A DNA stretch of 64,000 nt from Desulfosporosinus shakirovi (lineage in GTDB: Bacteria; Bacillota; Desulfitobacteriia; Desulfitobacteriales; Desulfitobacteriaceae), in the NCBI RefSeq assembly GCF_020595055.1, contig NZ_JAJDOO010000007.1, positions 62,001 through 126,000 of the forward strand, written 5' to 3'. Below, in pieces: positions 37,027 to 46,408 of this stretch. Each line of letters begins with the position of its first letter. Within the stretch, counting starts at the first letter, position 1. Both the position numbers and the translations under genes were made by a program. The notes beneath the pieces were generated by a model that had not been told where the DNA came from, made no database searches, and saw only the letters and a list, made by a program, of their open reading frames with translations.

Positions 37027-37950
37027 ATGATTGTCGATCCCTTAAAAATCTTTGTAACTGTTGCAGAGCTTAAGAATTTTTCTCGTGCCGCTGAAGAACT
37101 GTATTTATCTCAACCCAGTGTTAGCCTGCAGATACGCAATCTAGAAAATGAGCTTGGCTCAAAGCTCATTAATCGCTCACCGAAACATTTAGAGCTTACT
37201 CAATCAGGTGAAATACTCTATAGTTTGGCAAAACAGATATTACAACTGTATGAAAAGGCAAAACAAGATATTAACGAGTTAACAACCACTGTTACAGGAT
37301 CACTCAAGGTTGGTGCCAGCTATACGATTGGTGAGTATATTTTACCTTTTGCATTAGCAGAATTTGCCACTCAATTTCCAAATGTAGATATTGATGCATC
37401 AATCGCTAACACTGTGGAAATCACCCAAGCTGTACGATCTAATCATTTAGACTTGGCACTTGTGGAAGGTGAGGTCAATCATCCAGACCTTGACATTCAA
37501 GCTCTGATGGATGACGAGATCATTTTAGTTGTCCCTAACCAACATGCTTTGGCGAGACTTCCCATTGTCACAGCTGATCACCTTCAAGACCGAGTATGGA
37601 TTCTTAGAGAAAGTGGGTCTGGAACTCGAGACTTTAGTGACAAGTTGATTAAGGATTGGAACATTAACGTAAAAAAATCCCATATCTTTGGGAGCAGCCA
37701 AGCCGTTAAGCAGGCAGTCATTGCAGGTCTGGGGATTGCACTTGTCTCAAGCTGGATAGTGCGTAAAGAATTGGCGGCCAAAGAATTAACAGCGATCCGA
37801 ATTAAAGGGAAGCAGCTAATTCGTACATTTTCCATAATAAGACTGAAAAACAATGAAATGTCCAAGGCTATGAACGTTTTTACTGAAAACCTTCTCTCAC
37901 ATGACCTTATCTCTTCGCTTATTTATAATAATCCTTCCGTACTCGATTGA
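37027..37950 (+). CDS. LysR-type regulator (CysB/YeiE-like)
   Basis: 307 residues. The N-terminal winged helix-turn-helix (LKIFVTVAELKNFSRAAEEL, LSQPSVSLQIRNLENELG) is followed by a type-2 periplasmic-like effector domain (GSLKVGASYTIGEYILPFAL). The sequence resembles regulators next to yeiH or cysteine genes. It is divergent from the YeiH gene, with a TATAAT at 36950-36955 in the shared 236-bp region. The effector is likely sulfite, a sulfur compound or another small anion, not seen from sequence. Confidence 0.85.
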   Translation: MIVDPLKIFVTVAELKNFSRAAEELYLSQPSVSLQIRNLENELGSKLINRSPKHLELTQSGEILYSLAKQILQLYEKAKQDINELTTTVTGSLKVGASYTIGEYILPFALAEFATQFPNVDIDASIANTVEITQAVRSNHLDLALVEGEVNHPDLDIQALMDDEIILVVPNQHALARLPIVTADHLQDRVWILRESGSGTRDFSDKLIKDWNINVKKSHIFGSSQAVKQAVIAGLGIALVSSWIVRKELAAKELTAIRIKGKQLIRTFSIIRLKNNEMSKAMNVFTENLLSHDLISSLIYNNPSVLD

Positions 37951-37969
37951 AGAATATTGAATCTGTAGG

Positions 37970-38022
37970 AAATGAGCCATGCCCCTAACAAAAAGATGTT
38001 TTTGTCAGGGCATGGCTCATTT
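37970..38022. terminator. Very long bidirectional terminator hairpin
   Basis: A stem of about 24 bp with one bulge (arms AAATGAGCCATGCCC and GGGCATGGCTCATTT plus ACAAAAA/TTTTTGT), loop GATG. It separates the convergent LysR and MBL genes. Confidence 0.85.
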
Positions 38023-38032
38023 CTTACTATTC

Positions 38033-38584
38033 TCACTTATAATAGCAGATATGTCCATCTGAATGCCCCTGTGTCAAGATAACCTGGTAATCCAAATCCC
38101 CTATACTTACCATTTGACCCGCTTTTAAGGTTTTCAACTCTGCCTGTGGAGATGTAAAACGAATTATATCATTTACGGAACCCATTGTTTCTTTGACTAT
38201 ATCATTAAGCATGCCATTTTCTCTAAACAAAGTATCTAAAGCATCAAAGCTATTTTCACTTTTCCAATAGTGTTTTATCAGTTCGGCATCGATCTCCCCG
38301 ATATAAACCGGAGCACCAGAAAAGTTCTGAAGCCATCCCGAACATCCATAATGGTTCGGATGAAAATGTGTAAGATAGATACCTTTAATATCTGTAGGCT
38401 TAATGGAGTGTTCCTTAACAAATTGCATCCATCCTTCAACTGTGTCCTCTCGACTAAGACCCGCATCAATAAGCCACCAGCCCAGTGATCCTTTTACTGC
38501 ATAACAGTTGACATGATTTAACCTAAATGGCAAGGGCAATTTTACTTTATAAATCCCTAGAGCTTCGTAAATCACCATCATCAC
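38033..38584 (-). pseudogene. Truncated metallo-beta-lactamase-fold protein
   Basis: 183 residues, against about 280-320 for complete homologues. The first metal motif reads HFHPNHYG, with Asn where HxHxDH normally has Asp. The protein ends at GHSDGHICYYK, right after the third metal histidine. The GD motif that bridges the metals and the last histidine are therefore missing. The stop is followed at once by the long terminator, so the 3' half was probably deleted. It may be non-functional, or a minimal variant. Confidence 0.6.
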
Positions 38585-38826
38585 TTTCTTTCTTTCTTTC
38601 TTGTAGATTATATCAGAATAGTCTCACTGGTTATTCTTTATATTATTTCAAATACCTTCCATTTAGTAAAAGCATCTCTATTTAAATATGAGGTATTATA
38701 TATACTGTCAACATAAAATGTAAAAATATAAATTATTGGATGTATTACACAATCATCCAATTGGATGTTGTACGGTTGAAAACTCCCCCATATAATTAGC
38801 TAAAACTTGAATAGGGAGGAAAAAAT

Positions 38827-40002
38827 ATGCCATACACCTATGCCGAAAGGGTAAATTGCATGGGGAATTCAGCGATTCGTGAACTTCTAAAAGTTACTGA
38901 ACAACCTCAGATTATTTCTTTTGCCGGCGGTCTTCCAGCCCCAGAGTTATTTCCCCTTAAAGAAATTCAGGAATCTTATGCTCAAGTTCTTGGGACAGGC
39001 GACCCTTCAGTCCTCCAATACGGAACTACAGAAGGATATTTACCTTTACGTGAAGAGATAGCTGCCCAAATGCGTATTATAGGGATCCAAGCAGAAGCAG
39101 AAAACATATTTCTTACAAACGGTTCACAACAAGGCTTAGACCTCATCACTAAGTTATTTATTGATCCTGGCGATGTAGTGCTCCTCCAGAACCCAAGTTA
39201 TCTTGGAGCCATCCAAACCTTTCGAAGTTACCAAGCCAATTTTGAAACAATCCCTACAGGTGGGACAGGAATTGACAGTGCGGCTCTCGAATTATCCATC
39301 AAGCTTAACCGCCCCAAGATTATTTACCTAACCCCCACATATCAGAATCCAACAGGCACCACTTTAACTATTGAGGAGAGGAAGACGGTACTCCGTATCG
39401 CGAGCAAGTACAATATTCCCATAATAGAGGATGATCCCTACGGCGAACTCCATTATGATAATTCTTCCATTCTGCCTATTAGGTCTTTTTCTACCGAAGA
39501 CGAGGTGGTTTATCTAGGCACTTTTTCTAAGACCCTCGCACCCGGACTTCGACTTGGTTGGATTGTCGGTGGAAAAGATCTGATAACTAAACTTGTCGTT
39601 GCAAAACAAGGGACTGATTTACACACCAGCACCCTATTACAAAAAGCTACTCATTACTACCTAACTCATTTTAATCCCACTCAACACATTGAAAGGATTC
39701 GCCAAGCCTATAAAATACGAAGAGATCTTATGCTTAAGGAACTAAAGGATAACTTTAACGATCAAGCTATATGGACCGAGCCATCTGGGGGAATGTTTAT
39801 TTGGCTAACCTTGCCAGAAGCGTATGACACTCTTAAACTCCTGCCCTATGCCTTGGCTAGGAATGTGGCCTTTGTTCCGGGAGCAAATTTTTATACAGAT
39901 GGAAAAAGTTACAGCAACATGAGATTAAATTTTTCTAACCCCTCCCCACTGCAAATAAAACAGGGAGTTAAACGTTTGGCAAGCATATTACCAAATTACT
40001 AA
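38827..40002 (+). CDS. PLP-dependent aminotransferase, class I (LysN/KAT-like)
   Basis: 391 residues, fold type I. Key motifs: NGSQQGLDLITKLF, PTYQNPTGTTL, EDDPYGELHY, and the Schiff-base lysine in YLGTFSKTLAPGLRLGW. The closest family types are 2-aminoadipate or aromatic/branched-chain aminotransferases. GGGAGGAAAAA lies before the ATG. The MocR-type regulator 90 bp downstream shares this aminotransferase fold (very similar FSK and NPTGTT motifs) and may control it. Confidence 0.85.
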   Translation: MPYTYAERVNCMGNSAIRELLKVTEQPQIISFAGGLPAPELFPLKEIQESYAQVLGTGDPSVLQYGTTEGYLPLREEIAAQMRIIGIQAEAENIFLTNGSQQGLDLITKLFIDPGDVVLLQNPSYLGAIQTFRSYQANFETIPTGGTGIDSAALELSIKLNRPKIIYLTPTYQNPTGTTLTIEERKTVLRIASKYNIPIIEDDPYGELHYDNSSILPIRSFSTEDEVVYLGTFSKTLAPGLRLGWIVGGKDLITKLVVAKQGTDLHTSTLLQKATHYYLTHFNPTQHIERIRQAYKIRRDLMLKELKDNFNDQAIWTEPSGGMFIWLTLPEAYDTLKLLPYALARNVAFVPGANFYTDGKSYSNMRLNFSNPSPLQIKQGVKRLASILPNY

Positions 40003-40091
40003 TTCGGGATCAGTCGAACCGAGAACCACGCAATATAAATATTTGACTTCAGACATGTTAAATCGAAACAAGTAATGTGAGGAAAATAAAA

Positions 40092-41645
40092 ATGAAACTG
40101 CACTTAGACCGTTCCCTAAAAACACCGCTTTACTTACAGATCAGAAGTCAGATCCGTCACCTTATTCTAGCTAATGAACTGCCTCCCGGATACCGCCTCC
40201 CACCCGAGCGCAAACTTGCCGCCTCTCTGGGAGTCAATCGCACAACAGTAGTCAACGCCTACCATGAGTTGACAGCAGATGGATTAATTCAGCCGCACGT
40301 GGGCAAAGGAACCATCGTAAGTCCTGCCCAGACAATTTACCCCTCTCACAACCGTTTGTCTAATCTCGACCATTCCGAGGTACTTGGTATACCCGTCCAG
40401 CCAATATCTTGGCAGAACTTTTATTCTAGTCAGTCTGAACGTATGCATAATCCGGTATTAGCATCCATACTCGATGAGATCGGTGAAGAGGATCAGATTT
40501 CTTTCGCCTTGGGATCTCCCGCAGGGGAATACTATCCGTTAAACGAATTGAACGAAATTTGCAAAGAAGTAATGCGTCCTGGTAATTGGAAGGCCTTAGA
40601 ATACGGACCTACCATTGGACATTATCCTTTACGCCAATACTTAGCGGATTGGCTTAGTTATCGAGGCATAAATGCTCAAGCCCAAACAATTCTTATGACC
40701 TCCGGTTCTCAACAGGGACTTGATCTGCTTACCAAAGTTTTCTTAGAACCAGGTGACTATATTGTAATGGAGGAACCTTCCTTTCTAGGAGCAATAGGGG
40801 TCTTTAAGGCAGCCGGGGCTCACATTCTTACTATACCTTTAGATGAAGAAGGCTTAAGAATAGATGTCTTAGAGCAGATTCTCTCACGACATCGACCTAA
40901 ATTCATCTATACTCTCCCAACCTTTCAAAACCCCACCGGAACAACCATGAGTCTTAGACGGCGGCATGAACTTCTTAGATTAGCCTATCAATACCATGTG
41001 CCCATTGTAGAAGACGATCCTTACAGTGAACTCTATTACGAAAACCAACCACTTCCTTCCCTTAAGTCCCTTGATGAGCACGCACATGTAATCTATCTTG
41101 GAACATTCTCCAAAATGCTCTTTCCAGGTCTCCGCCTCGGCTGGTGCGCAGCACCTCTTCCGGTTCTAGAGCAATTATCCCTAGCCAAACAGCACGTTGA
41201 CCTCCATACCAGCACAACAACCCAGTGGATTATGACCGAATTTTGCACCCAAGGACTGTTGGACAAACACCTTCCAGTTGTAAGAAGCCAATATAAGCGT
41301 CAACGAGATGCTATGGTGACCGCTTTAATGGAGTTTGCACCACAAGGCTTATCTTGGACTGTTCCAGCAGGCGGATATTATTTATGGTGTGAATTGCCGC
41401 CGGGATTGAAAGCTACCGCACTGCTTACCAAAGCAGCCGAAAAGAAAGTGACTTTTGTCCCAGGAAATGCTTTTTACGTTAACTCCGGAGGGAAAGATCG
41501 ATTCAGACTCTGTTTCTGTCGTCATTCCGAAACGACGATTCGAGAAGGGATCTTCCGTCTCTGCGAAGCTGTTTCTGAGTTATTAAATCAGCCTAACCAT
41601 AAAAGCAGGATTCCCAGACCCCGATTTAATGAACCTTTAGTGTGA
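40092..41645 (+). CDS. MocR/PdxR-type regulator (GntR helix-turn-helix plus aminotransferase)
   Basis: About 517 residues. An N-terminal GntR winged helix (LYLQIRSQIRHLILANELPP, LAASLGVNRTTVVNAYHELT) is joined to an aminotransferase-like domain (TSGSQQGLDLLTKVF, NPTGTTMS, YLGTFSKMLFPGLRLGW with the PLP lysine). MocR-type proteins use PLP or an amino acid as effector. The start is set at ATG 40092, after GTGAGGA; the frame begins at GTG 40077. It follows the aminotransferase gene in the same direction, so autoregulation with that gene is plausible. Confidence 0.85.
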   Translation: MKLHLDRSLKTPLYLQIRSQIRHLILANELPPGYRLPPERKLAASLGVNRTTVVNAYHELTADGLIQPHVGKGTIVSPAQTIYPSHNRLSNLDHSEVLGIPVQPISWQNFYSSQSERMHNPVLASILDEIGEEDQISFALGSPAGEYYPLNELNEICKEVMRPGNWKALEYGPTIGHYPLRQYLADWLSYRGINAQAQTILMTSGSQQGLDLLTKVFLEPGDYIVMEEPSFLGAIGVFKAAGAHILTIPLDEEGLRIDVLEQILSRHRPKFIYTLPTFQNPTGTTMSLRRRHELLRLAYQYHVPIVEDDPYSELYYENQPLPSLKSLDEHAHVIYLGTFSKMLFPGLRLGWCAAPLPVLEQLSLAKQHVDLHTSTTTQWIMTEFCTQGLLDKHLPVVRSQYKRQRDAMVTALMEFAPQGLSWTVPAGGYYLWCELPPGLKATALLTKAAEKKVTFVPGNAFYVNSGGKDRFRLCFCRHSETTIREGIFRLCEAVSELLNQPNHKSRIPRPRFNEPLV

Positions 41646-41663
41646 TGAATACTTTAAAGAAGA

Positions 41664-41696
41664 GGCTTGGCTTCAAAATGTTGCAAGCCCCTTGTT
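41664..41696 (+). terminator. Weak terminator after the MocR gene
   Basis: GGCTTG / CAAGCC with a 14-nt loop, then CCTTGTTTT. Confidence 0.4.
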
Positions 41697-41799
41697 TTAT
41701 AATATTTGGGTGATTTAAATCCGGCCTCAAATAATTCTCCCTTTTCCTTCATCGCAAAAAAACAAGGGACGTTTTCATTATTATGGACGTAAGATGACT

Positions 41800-42117
41800 T
41801 TTATTGCCGTATCTTTTTAGCCAGGTCTAGTTTCCCCTCCAAGACATCAACGACGACAACTTTTTCCGCACCCTTTTGTTTGGCACATTGAGCGATGATC
41901 TGACCCGCAAAGCCGCCACCATAACTACCACAGTATCCCCTAATTGGACACCTGAGTTCATACCGGAGTACATGGCACAGGCTACAGGCTCACCTAAAGC
42001 CGCTAAATCCGGATCTAAACCTTCCGGCGCCGATTAGGGCCCACATTCTAAATTACGTTCGACAAGAAAAATGTCGTACGCTTTATTGAGTAAAGCAGCT
42101 TTAGTAGTTATTCCCAT
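41800..42117 (-). pseudogene. Remnant of a zinc-type alcohol/polyol dehydrogenase
   Basis: AAGGAG precedes ATG 42117. The frame reads MGITTKAALLNKAYDIFLVE to a stop after LECGP, then continues with LGEPVACAMYSGMNSGVQ. After a frameshift comes GGGFAGQIIAQCA, the Rossmann motif of medium-chain dehydrogenases, and VVVVDVLEGKLDLAKK, after which it ends. The zinc-binding part is deleted and the C-terminus is missing. It is clearly dead. Confidence 0.7.
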
Positions 42118-42151
42118 TAAATACACTCCTTGCAAATTTGGTTTTGGCTGG

Positions 42152-43366
42152 TCAAGCCAGCATGTCCTCCACATCGAGCACTTTTAAGGAAGCCCAGTAT
42201 CCTTGGTTAGGCAACTGTCCTAATTTGTGATACATTATGCCAGCTTCCCGGACTTCCCCTGCAAATAAGAGACCTGTTAAGCACCCATTCTCAAGTAAAA
42301 GCTTCTGATAGACCCCTGAAGAGGGCTGGCTTAGAATAACTTCCTCCACACCAGAGCCTCCTTCAATTCTTCCTAAAGAAATGATCGGCAACCCAAAAAG
42401 TTGAATTGAGTTCATCGCGTAACTCCCAGGATAAGCCGTTCTCGAACCAGCCATACTGGTGCCGGCAATTTTGCCCTGCTGAACCGCCGTCAGCCACAAT
42501 GCTCTGAGCATTGATTCACCGGTAAGCAGGCTGGCAGCTTGCACTATATCCCCTGCGGCATAGATTGTCGGGACATTTGATTGCATGAATTCGTTGACCA
42601 CAATCCCCTTTTCAATTTGCACTCCACTTTCAGTCAGAAAATCAAGATTGGGTCTTACCCCGACAGCTGTGATAACCAGCTCAGCTTCTAGGAAATGATC
42701 TATTGTTTGAACTCCCTTAACCTTGTTCTGTTTAACTTGTAAAGATTTAACCTCAGCCCCCAGGAAAACCCGTACTCCATGGTTTCCAAGGGCTTTTAAC
42801 AGCATATCTGCGGCAGCTCGATCTAGTTGTCCCGGCATTAGGCGGTTGGCCATTTCCACAACACTAACCTTGATGCCGCAGGCATTTAAAGCTTGGGCGG
42901 CCTGTAAACCCACGAGCCCCCCACCAATTATCACCGCATTTTTAACGCGGGGTAAAAACGAGTTTATTTCCTCGGAATCCGCTTTATTCCAAAGGGAAAA
43001 TACCCCTTCCACCTCCAGATCAATCCAGCTTGGAATAAAGGGCCGAGATCCAGTGGCAATTAAAAGCTTATCATAAGCAATTTTCTCGCCGTTCTCTAAG
43101 ATAACCGCATGTTCCTGTACGAGGACTTGTTCCGCCCTGTGCCCAAGCCGAGTTTCTACACCATAGCTTTCGTAAAAATCAGCACCTCTAATATACATAT
43201 CTTGTTCTTCAATTTCATTTGTCATATATTCCGGGGTTGTAATTCGGCTATACGGAATGTTAGCCTCTTGAGCTATCAAGATAATTTTCCCCGTTGGGTC
43301 GATGTTGCGGATCTGTTCGATCGCATTTGTCCCCGCAGGGCCATTACCCACTATCACATAAACCAA
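42152..43366 (-). CDS. NAD(P)H-dependent FAD oxidoreductase (FNOR type) of the CooS-like operon
   Basis: 404 residues with a TTG start at 43366, exactly 8 nt after AGGGGG and just past the stop of the previous gene; the frame is open to 43513. Two Rossmann folds are visible: VIVGNGPAGTNAIEQI (FAD) and VIIGGGLVGLQAAQAL (NAD), with TAVGVRPN and TIYAAGDI near the end. It belongs to the pyridine-nucleotide-disulfide reductase-like family that includes NADH oxidases, ferredoxin reductases and the FNOR partner of CooF-CODH clusters. It is the last gene of the operon and is the probable link between the iron-sulfur chain and NAD(P). Confidence 0.82.
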   Translation of the reverse strand: MVYVIVGNGPAGTNAIEQIRNIDPTGKIILIAQEANIPYSRITTPEYMTNEIEEQDMYIRGADFYESYGVETRLGHRAEQVLVQEHAVILENGEKIAYDKLLIATGSRPFIPSWIDLEVEGVFSLWNKADSEEINSFLPRVKNAVIIGGGLVGLQAAQALNACGIKVSVVEMANRLMPGQLDRAAADMLLKALGNHGVRVFLGAEVKSLQVKQNKVKGVQTIDHFLEAELVITAVGVRPNLDFLTESGVQIEKGIVVNEFMQSNVPTIYAAGDIVQAASLLTGESMLRALWLTAVQQGKIAGTSMAGSRTAYPGSYAMNSIQLFGLPIISLGRIEGGSGVEEVILSQPSSGVYQKLLLENGCLTGLLFAGEVREAGIMYHKLGQLPNQGYWASLKVLDVEDMLA

Positions 43367-43382
43367 TGGTGTAACCCCCTGT

Positions 43383-44024
43383 CTATACTTCGTCATAGCA
43401 CCATAATTCTGCCAATTCCTCAAGTAGTCTCTGCGCCCTTTGGGGATTAAAGACTCCACACACACATGGAGTGGCCAAATATTCCCCCGCTTCTTGAGCA
43501 GTGCGTTTGCCACATTTTAGATCCAGTAGCATTTGCCTGACTAAATGCTGTGAAACCATACCATGTCCGCACATGGTCGTGATTTCAAGGAGCTCATCCT
43601 CAGGAATTCTCGCAAGCTTACCTCGGATTCCGACTGAGTACTCCACAGTATGCGGATCAATCCCTGCTTCCTGACAAGCCTGTTCCACATGCTCAACGAT
43701 TCCTGAGACAATCACCGAAACTCCAAGGTCTGCCTCTTTAAGTTCTTTTAGAGCATCTCTGAGTTGCTTCCGATCCGAAAACACTGCGTGAACAATCGAA
43801 GTGTCTGCGACATTATTGATGATTTGATCCTTATTAACGAGAAACTTCCCACCAGTTTTCATATCGCCCATATTCACATGTTCATATTTATCGAGGATTC
43901 GTAAAAATTCCTGTAAAGCGTACCTGGAATTAATTTCATTAAAACCTTTGGCAGTCATAGAAAAGACAATATAATCTTGTTGTAGGTTTGCTTCAGTTCC
44001 TCGTCGATGAAGGGTATGGCTCAT
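43383..44024 (-). CDS. Unknown Cys-rich protein of the CooS-like operon
   Basis: 213 residues, family not recognised. Late in the protein are TTMCGHGMVSQHLV, LKCGKRTAQEAGEYL and TPCVCGVFNPQRAQRLLEEL. Five of its cysteines fall in the C-terminal third and could bind an iron-sulfur cluster or metal. The N-terminal half is mixed alpha/beta (VHAVFSDRKQLRDALKELKE). It overlaps the ferredoxin-fusion gene upstream by 4 bp (coupled) and precedes the flavoprotein gene by 17 bp. The conserved context suggests a redox partner or a maturation factor. GGGAG lies before the ATG. Confidence 0.7.
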   Translation of the reverse strand: MSHTLHRRGTEANLQQDYIVFSMTAKGFNEINSRYALQEFLRILDKYEHVNMGDMKTGGKFLVNKDQIINNVADTSIVHAVFSDRKQLRDALKELKEADLGVSVIVSGIVEHVEQACQEAGIDPHTVEYSVGIRGKLARIPEDELLEITTMCGHGMVSQHLVRQMLLDLKCGKRTAQEAGEYLATPCVCGVFNPQRAQRLLEELAELWCYDEV

Positions 44025-44767
44025 TTTACACCCGCTCCCTTCACGTTCATGTGACCCAACCCCAAATTAATTTTTCCGTTGATTGAAAACCATTTATTAT
44101 TTTCATTCATAATGCGGGCTGTTGGAACGGAAAAATCCTCATCAGTCCTCGCCACTAAGTCGATTGAAAATACCGTATTGATTTCCTCGGCCACCCTCTC
44201 CATCGTTTCCAGCACAGGAATCACCTTATCTAAGGGAATAATCATTTCAATAATCGCGGAAAGCACCTTTTCATTGAGCACCTCTGGGTTCATCTCCCCA
44301 GTTGTTTTATCTTTGAGTAATCCAGTCAAAGGATTATTGGGTTCAAACTCAACACCTAATTTAGCTAAGGCCTTAAAGACCTTTTCTGCTTCGCGCATTC
44401 GGGCACCCGTACCTGGACGTCCCATCTCAGCAGCCATTCCAGCAACGCCTCGTTTAAAACGATTGGTAATATCATTAGTCTTCATTTCTTCTGTACCGCG
44501 ACCTGGCACTCGGGTTTCCTTATGTTCAGCTAACGGATTGCTAAAGGTTCCTCTGATGGAACGAGGCCAACCATAGAGTGGTTGATGAAGGGCCTCAACT
44601 GGGCATACCTGGGCCCGGTAGCATATTCCGCAATCTACACATTCATCCTCATCTACATAGCAATGAACTTTGGTCCCCTTTCCACTACGAGTGAAATTAA
44701 TCACTCCCATAGTGCAAAACGGCCTGCATTGCCCACATCCTACGCACTTATTCGCGTCAATTTGCAA
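44021..44767 (-). CDS. 2[4Fe-4S] ferredoxin fused to an unknown domain
   Basis: 248 residues. The N-terminal 60 are a ferredoxin (CVGCGQCRPFC, then CVDCGICYRAQVCP; the second motif has one extra residue before the last Cys). The remaining 170 residues are of unknown type, mostly helical, with RFKRGVAGMAAEMGRPGTGA and repeated VPVLETMERVAEE-like helices. The start is TTG after AAGGAGGG. It lies 36 bp after the CooS-like gene and overlaps the next gene by 4 bp. Probable electron carrier within the complex. Confidence 0.72.
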   Translation of the reverse strand: MQIDANKCVGCGQCRPFCTMGVINFTRSGKGTKVHCYVDEDECVDCGICYRAQVCPVEALHQPLYGWPRSIRGTFSNPLAEHKETRVPGRGTEEMKTNDITNRFKRGVAGMAAEMGRPGTGARMREAEKVFKALAKLGVEFEPNNPLTGLLKDKTTGEMNPEVLNEKVLSAIIEMIIPLDKVIPVLETMERVAEEINTVFSIDLVARTDEDFSVPTARIMNENNKWFSINGKINLGLGHMNVKGAGVK

Positions 44768-44803
44768 AACTTATCCCTCCTTTCAGCTTGACCCTTGCGC
44801 AAG

Positions 44804-46351
44804 CTACTCTTGAACTCCAAAACATTTCGCCACAGTATCAGCTAAATCTTTAGGCTTACTGTACTCTATGACTTTACCAATCTCTTCTGAAATCTTAACA
44901 CTGCCTGCAACAGGTAATTTCACGCCGGTAAATACCTTAGCCCCTGTCTGGGCAAGAGCTAAAGCCATCTGCAAATCTCTGGCGCTGGTTAACTCCGGAA
45001 AGACTGCTACAACTTTTTCTCTTCCAACAGCTCCAAATACTTCAATTAGCTTAGCTGCATCCCCTTCCCCACCAACACTGCAAATCAGTGGCGTAGCTTC
45101 GCCTTCTAATTCGTCTGCTAGAACTTTGTTTTCCAGTCTTTCCGAATTTAAACAACCGTACTTAGCAAGAGTTACCGCTGAATTACCATAGGTTAAGCAT
45201 AGAACCTTCTGAAAGCTCAGCTTTCTGGCCAGATCCAAATTTCCTTGATCTTCCGTAAGCTTAAGGTTTGAACCTCCGCCAATTACACAGATTCCGTTGA
45301 TCAAACCTTGATCAAGGAGCGACTTAATCCCTAATGGATTAATGTCAGATACCGCTTCAGCCTTTTCGACTTGATTAGAAACTTTTACTTTCTTCAGATT
45401 GCGTTGACTATAAGCGGCAATGCCTTGCATAAAGACTTCCTTAAGGGCCTCTTTGGTGGAAACTGCTGTAGCGAGGACGGTATGATAACCAGCTGCAGGG
45501 ATCCTTCCTTTACCAAGCCCATCTTCAATAAGATATAAATCTACGAGTCCGGTTAAAACAGCAAATTCGATCGTCCCCTGATTGCAGGAGGTATTAAAGC
45601 CAAAGTTCGAGGAGAAATCCCCTGCTAATACAATGTTCAAACCATCACTCGCACCCAGTTGGATCGCTTCCCCCTCAAGTTCATTGCGTAACTCAAACAC
45701 TTTGGCTAGCAACAGCGGGCTCGCACCATCTAAGCAAATGTTGACGGCTTTTTCTCTAATTACACCTAACCCAACCAAGCGGGACTGACTGCTGTACTTG
45801 CCGTATAGTACCTCTGCTAGATCAGCGTTAAAGCCTACTAAATTGATTTGCTGGGTTCCTAAGGTCATTAAATCATCTATATTAGATGTTTTAGACTGTT
45901 GTGCTCGAGGATATGTTAACTCGGCGAACTTAAGGCTCAACCCCATCACTAAGTAACTCAAATCCGTCCCATTCACAGACCATTTTGCTGCTTTTAATTG
46001 GAGTAAATCCGAGGCCACTTCGCCAACCGAGACTTTATTCTTAAGCTCCGCTAGCATTTGTGAGCCTGCAGCAATCAATTCGTGATTTTCTCCGGCTTGC
46101 CGAGTTAACCAAATTAAGACCAGCTCATCGTTCCCTAAACCGCAAACTGTGCTTTTTTCCCCAGGGCGAAAGGGGTTTAAGCGGCACGGCCCCTGCAAAC
46201 ACTCGTGACAGCTCAGCCCAATTTGGCTAAACCCGTCTTGAGGTAACATAGCCTCGTATTTATTCCAAGAGAGTTGAAGCCCCTCGTTTTTAGCCTTTAA
46301 CAAATAGTCTCTTGCAGCAGTATCCATTGTTTTTCTTCGAACTTGACGCAT
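44804..46351 (-). CDS. CooS-like protein lacking the CODH active site
   Basis: 515 residues, homologous to anaerobic CO dehydrogenase CooS (about 630 residues). The N-terminus matches closely: KAKNEGLQLSWNKYEAMLPQ, then CHECLQGPCRLNPF and a later VCG, giving the four Cys of cluster B. The two cluster D cysteines appear replaced (PQDGF for PQCGF, GLSCHEC for GLCCRHC). Against CooS-II recalled from memory, all C-cluster ligand positions differ: the His is Ala in DGASP, and the Cys-containing segments read LAGDFSS, IEDGLGK, IGGGSNLK, LTYGNSA and SVGGEGD. It cannot be a normal CO dehydrogenase. AAGGAGGG precedes the ATG. It lies in an operon with CooF and an FNOR-type flavoprotein. Confidence 0.75.
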   Translation of the reverse strand: MRQVRRKTMDTAARDYLLKAKNEGLQLSWNKYEAMLPQDGFSQIGLSCHECLQGPCRLNPFRPGEKSTVCGLGNDELVLIWLTRQAGENHELIAAGSQMLAELKNKVSVGEVASDLLQLKAAKWSVNGTDLSYLVMGLSLKFAELTYPRAQQSKTSNIDDLMTLGTQQINLVGFNADLAEVLYGKYSSQSRLVGLGVIREKAVNICLDGASPLLLAKVFELRNELEGEAIQLGASDGLNIVLAGDFSSNFGFNTSCNQGTIEFAVLTGLVDLYLIEDGLGKGRIPAAGYHTVLATAVSTKEALKEVFMQGIAAYSQRNLKKVKVSNQVEKAEAVSDINPLGIKSLLDQGLINGICVIGGGSNLKLTEDQGNLDLARKLSFQKVLCLTYGNSAVTLAKYGCLNSERLENKVLADELEGEATPLICSVGGEGDAAKLIEVFGAVGREKVVAVFPELTSARDLQMALALAQTGAKVFTGVKLPVAGSVKISEEIGKVIEYSKPKDLADTVAKCFGVQE

Positions 46352-46408
46352 GAATCAAAATCCCTCCTTAATTCAACTTAGAAACTATTTTTATATATCT
46401 TTATCAAC

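Noticed and set aside
44804-46351. Annotation as a functional CO dehydrogenase
   Set aside because: The cluster D and C-cluster ligand residues are missing in the alignment made by eye.
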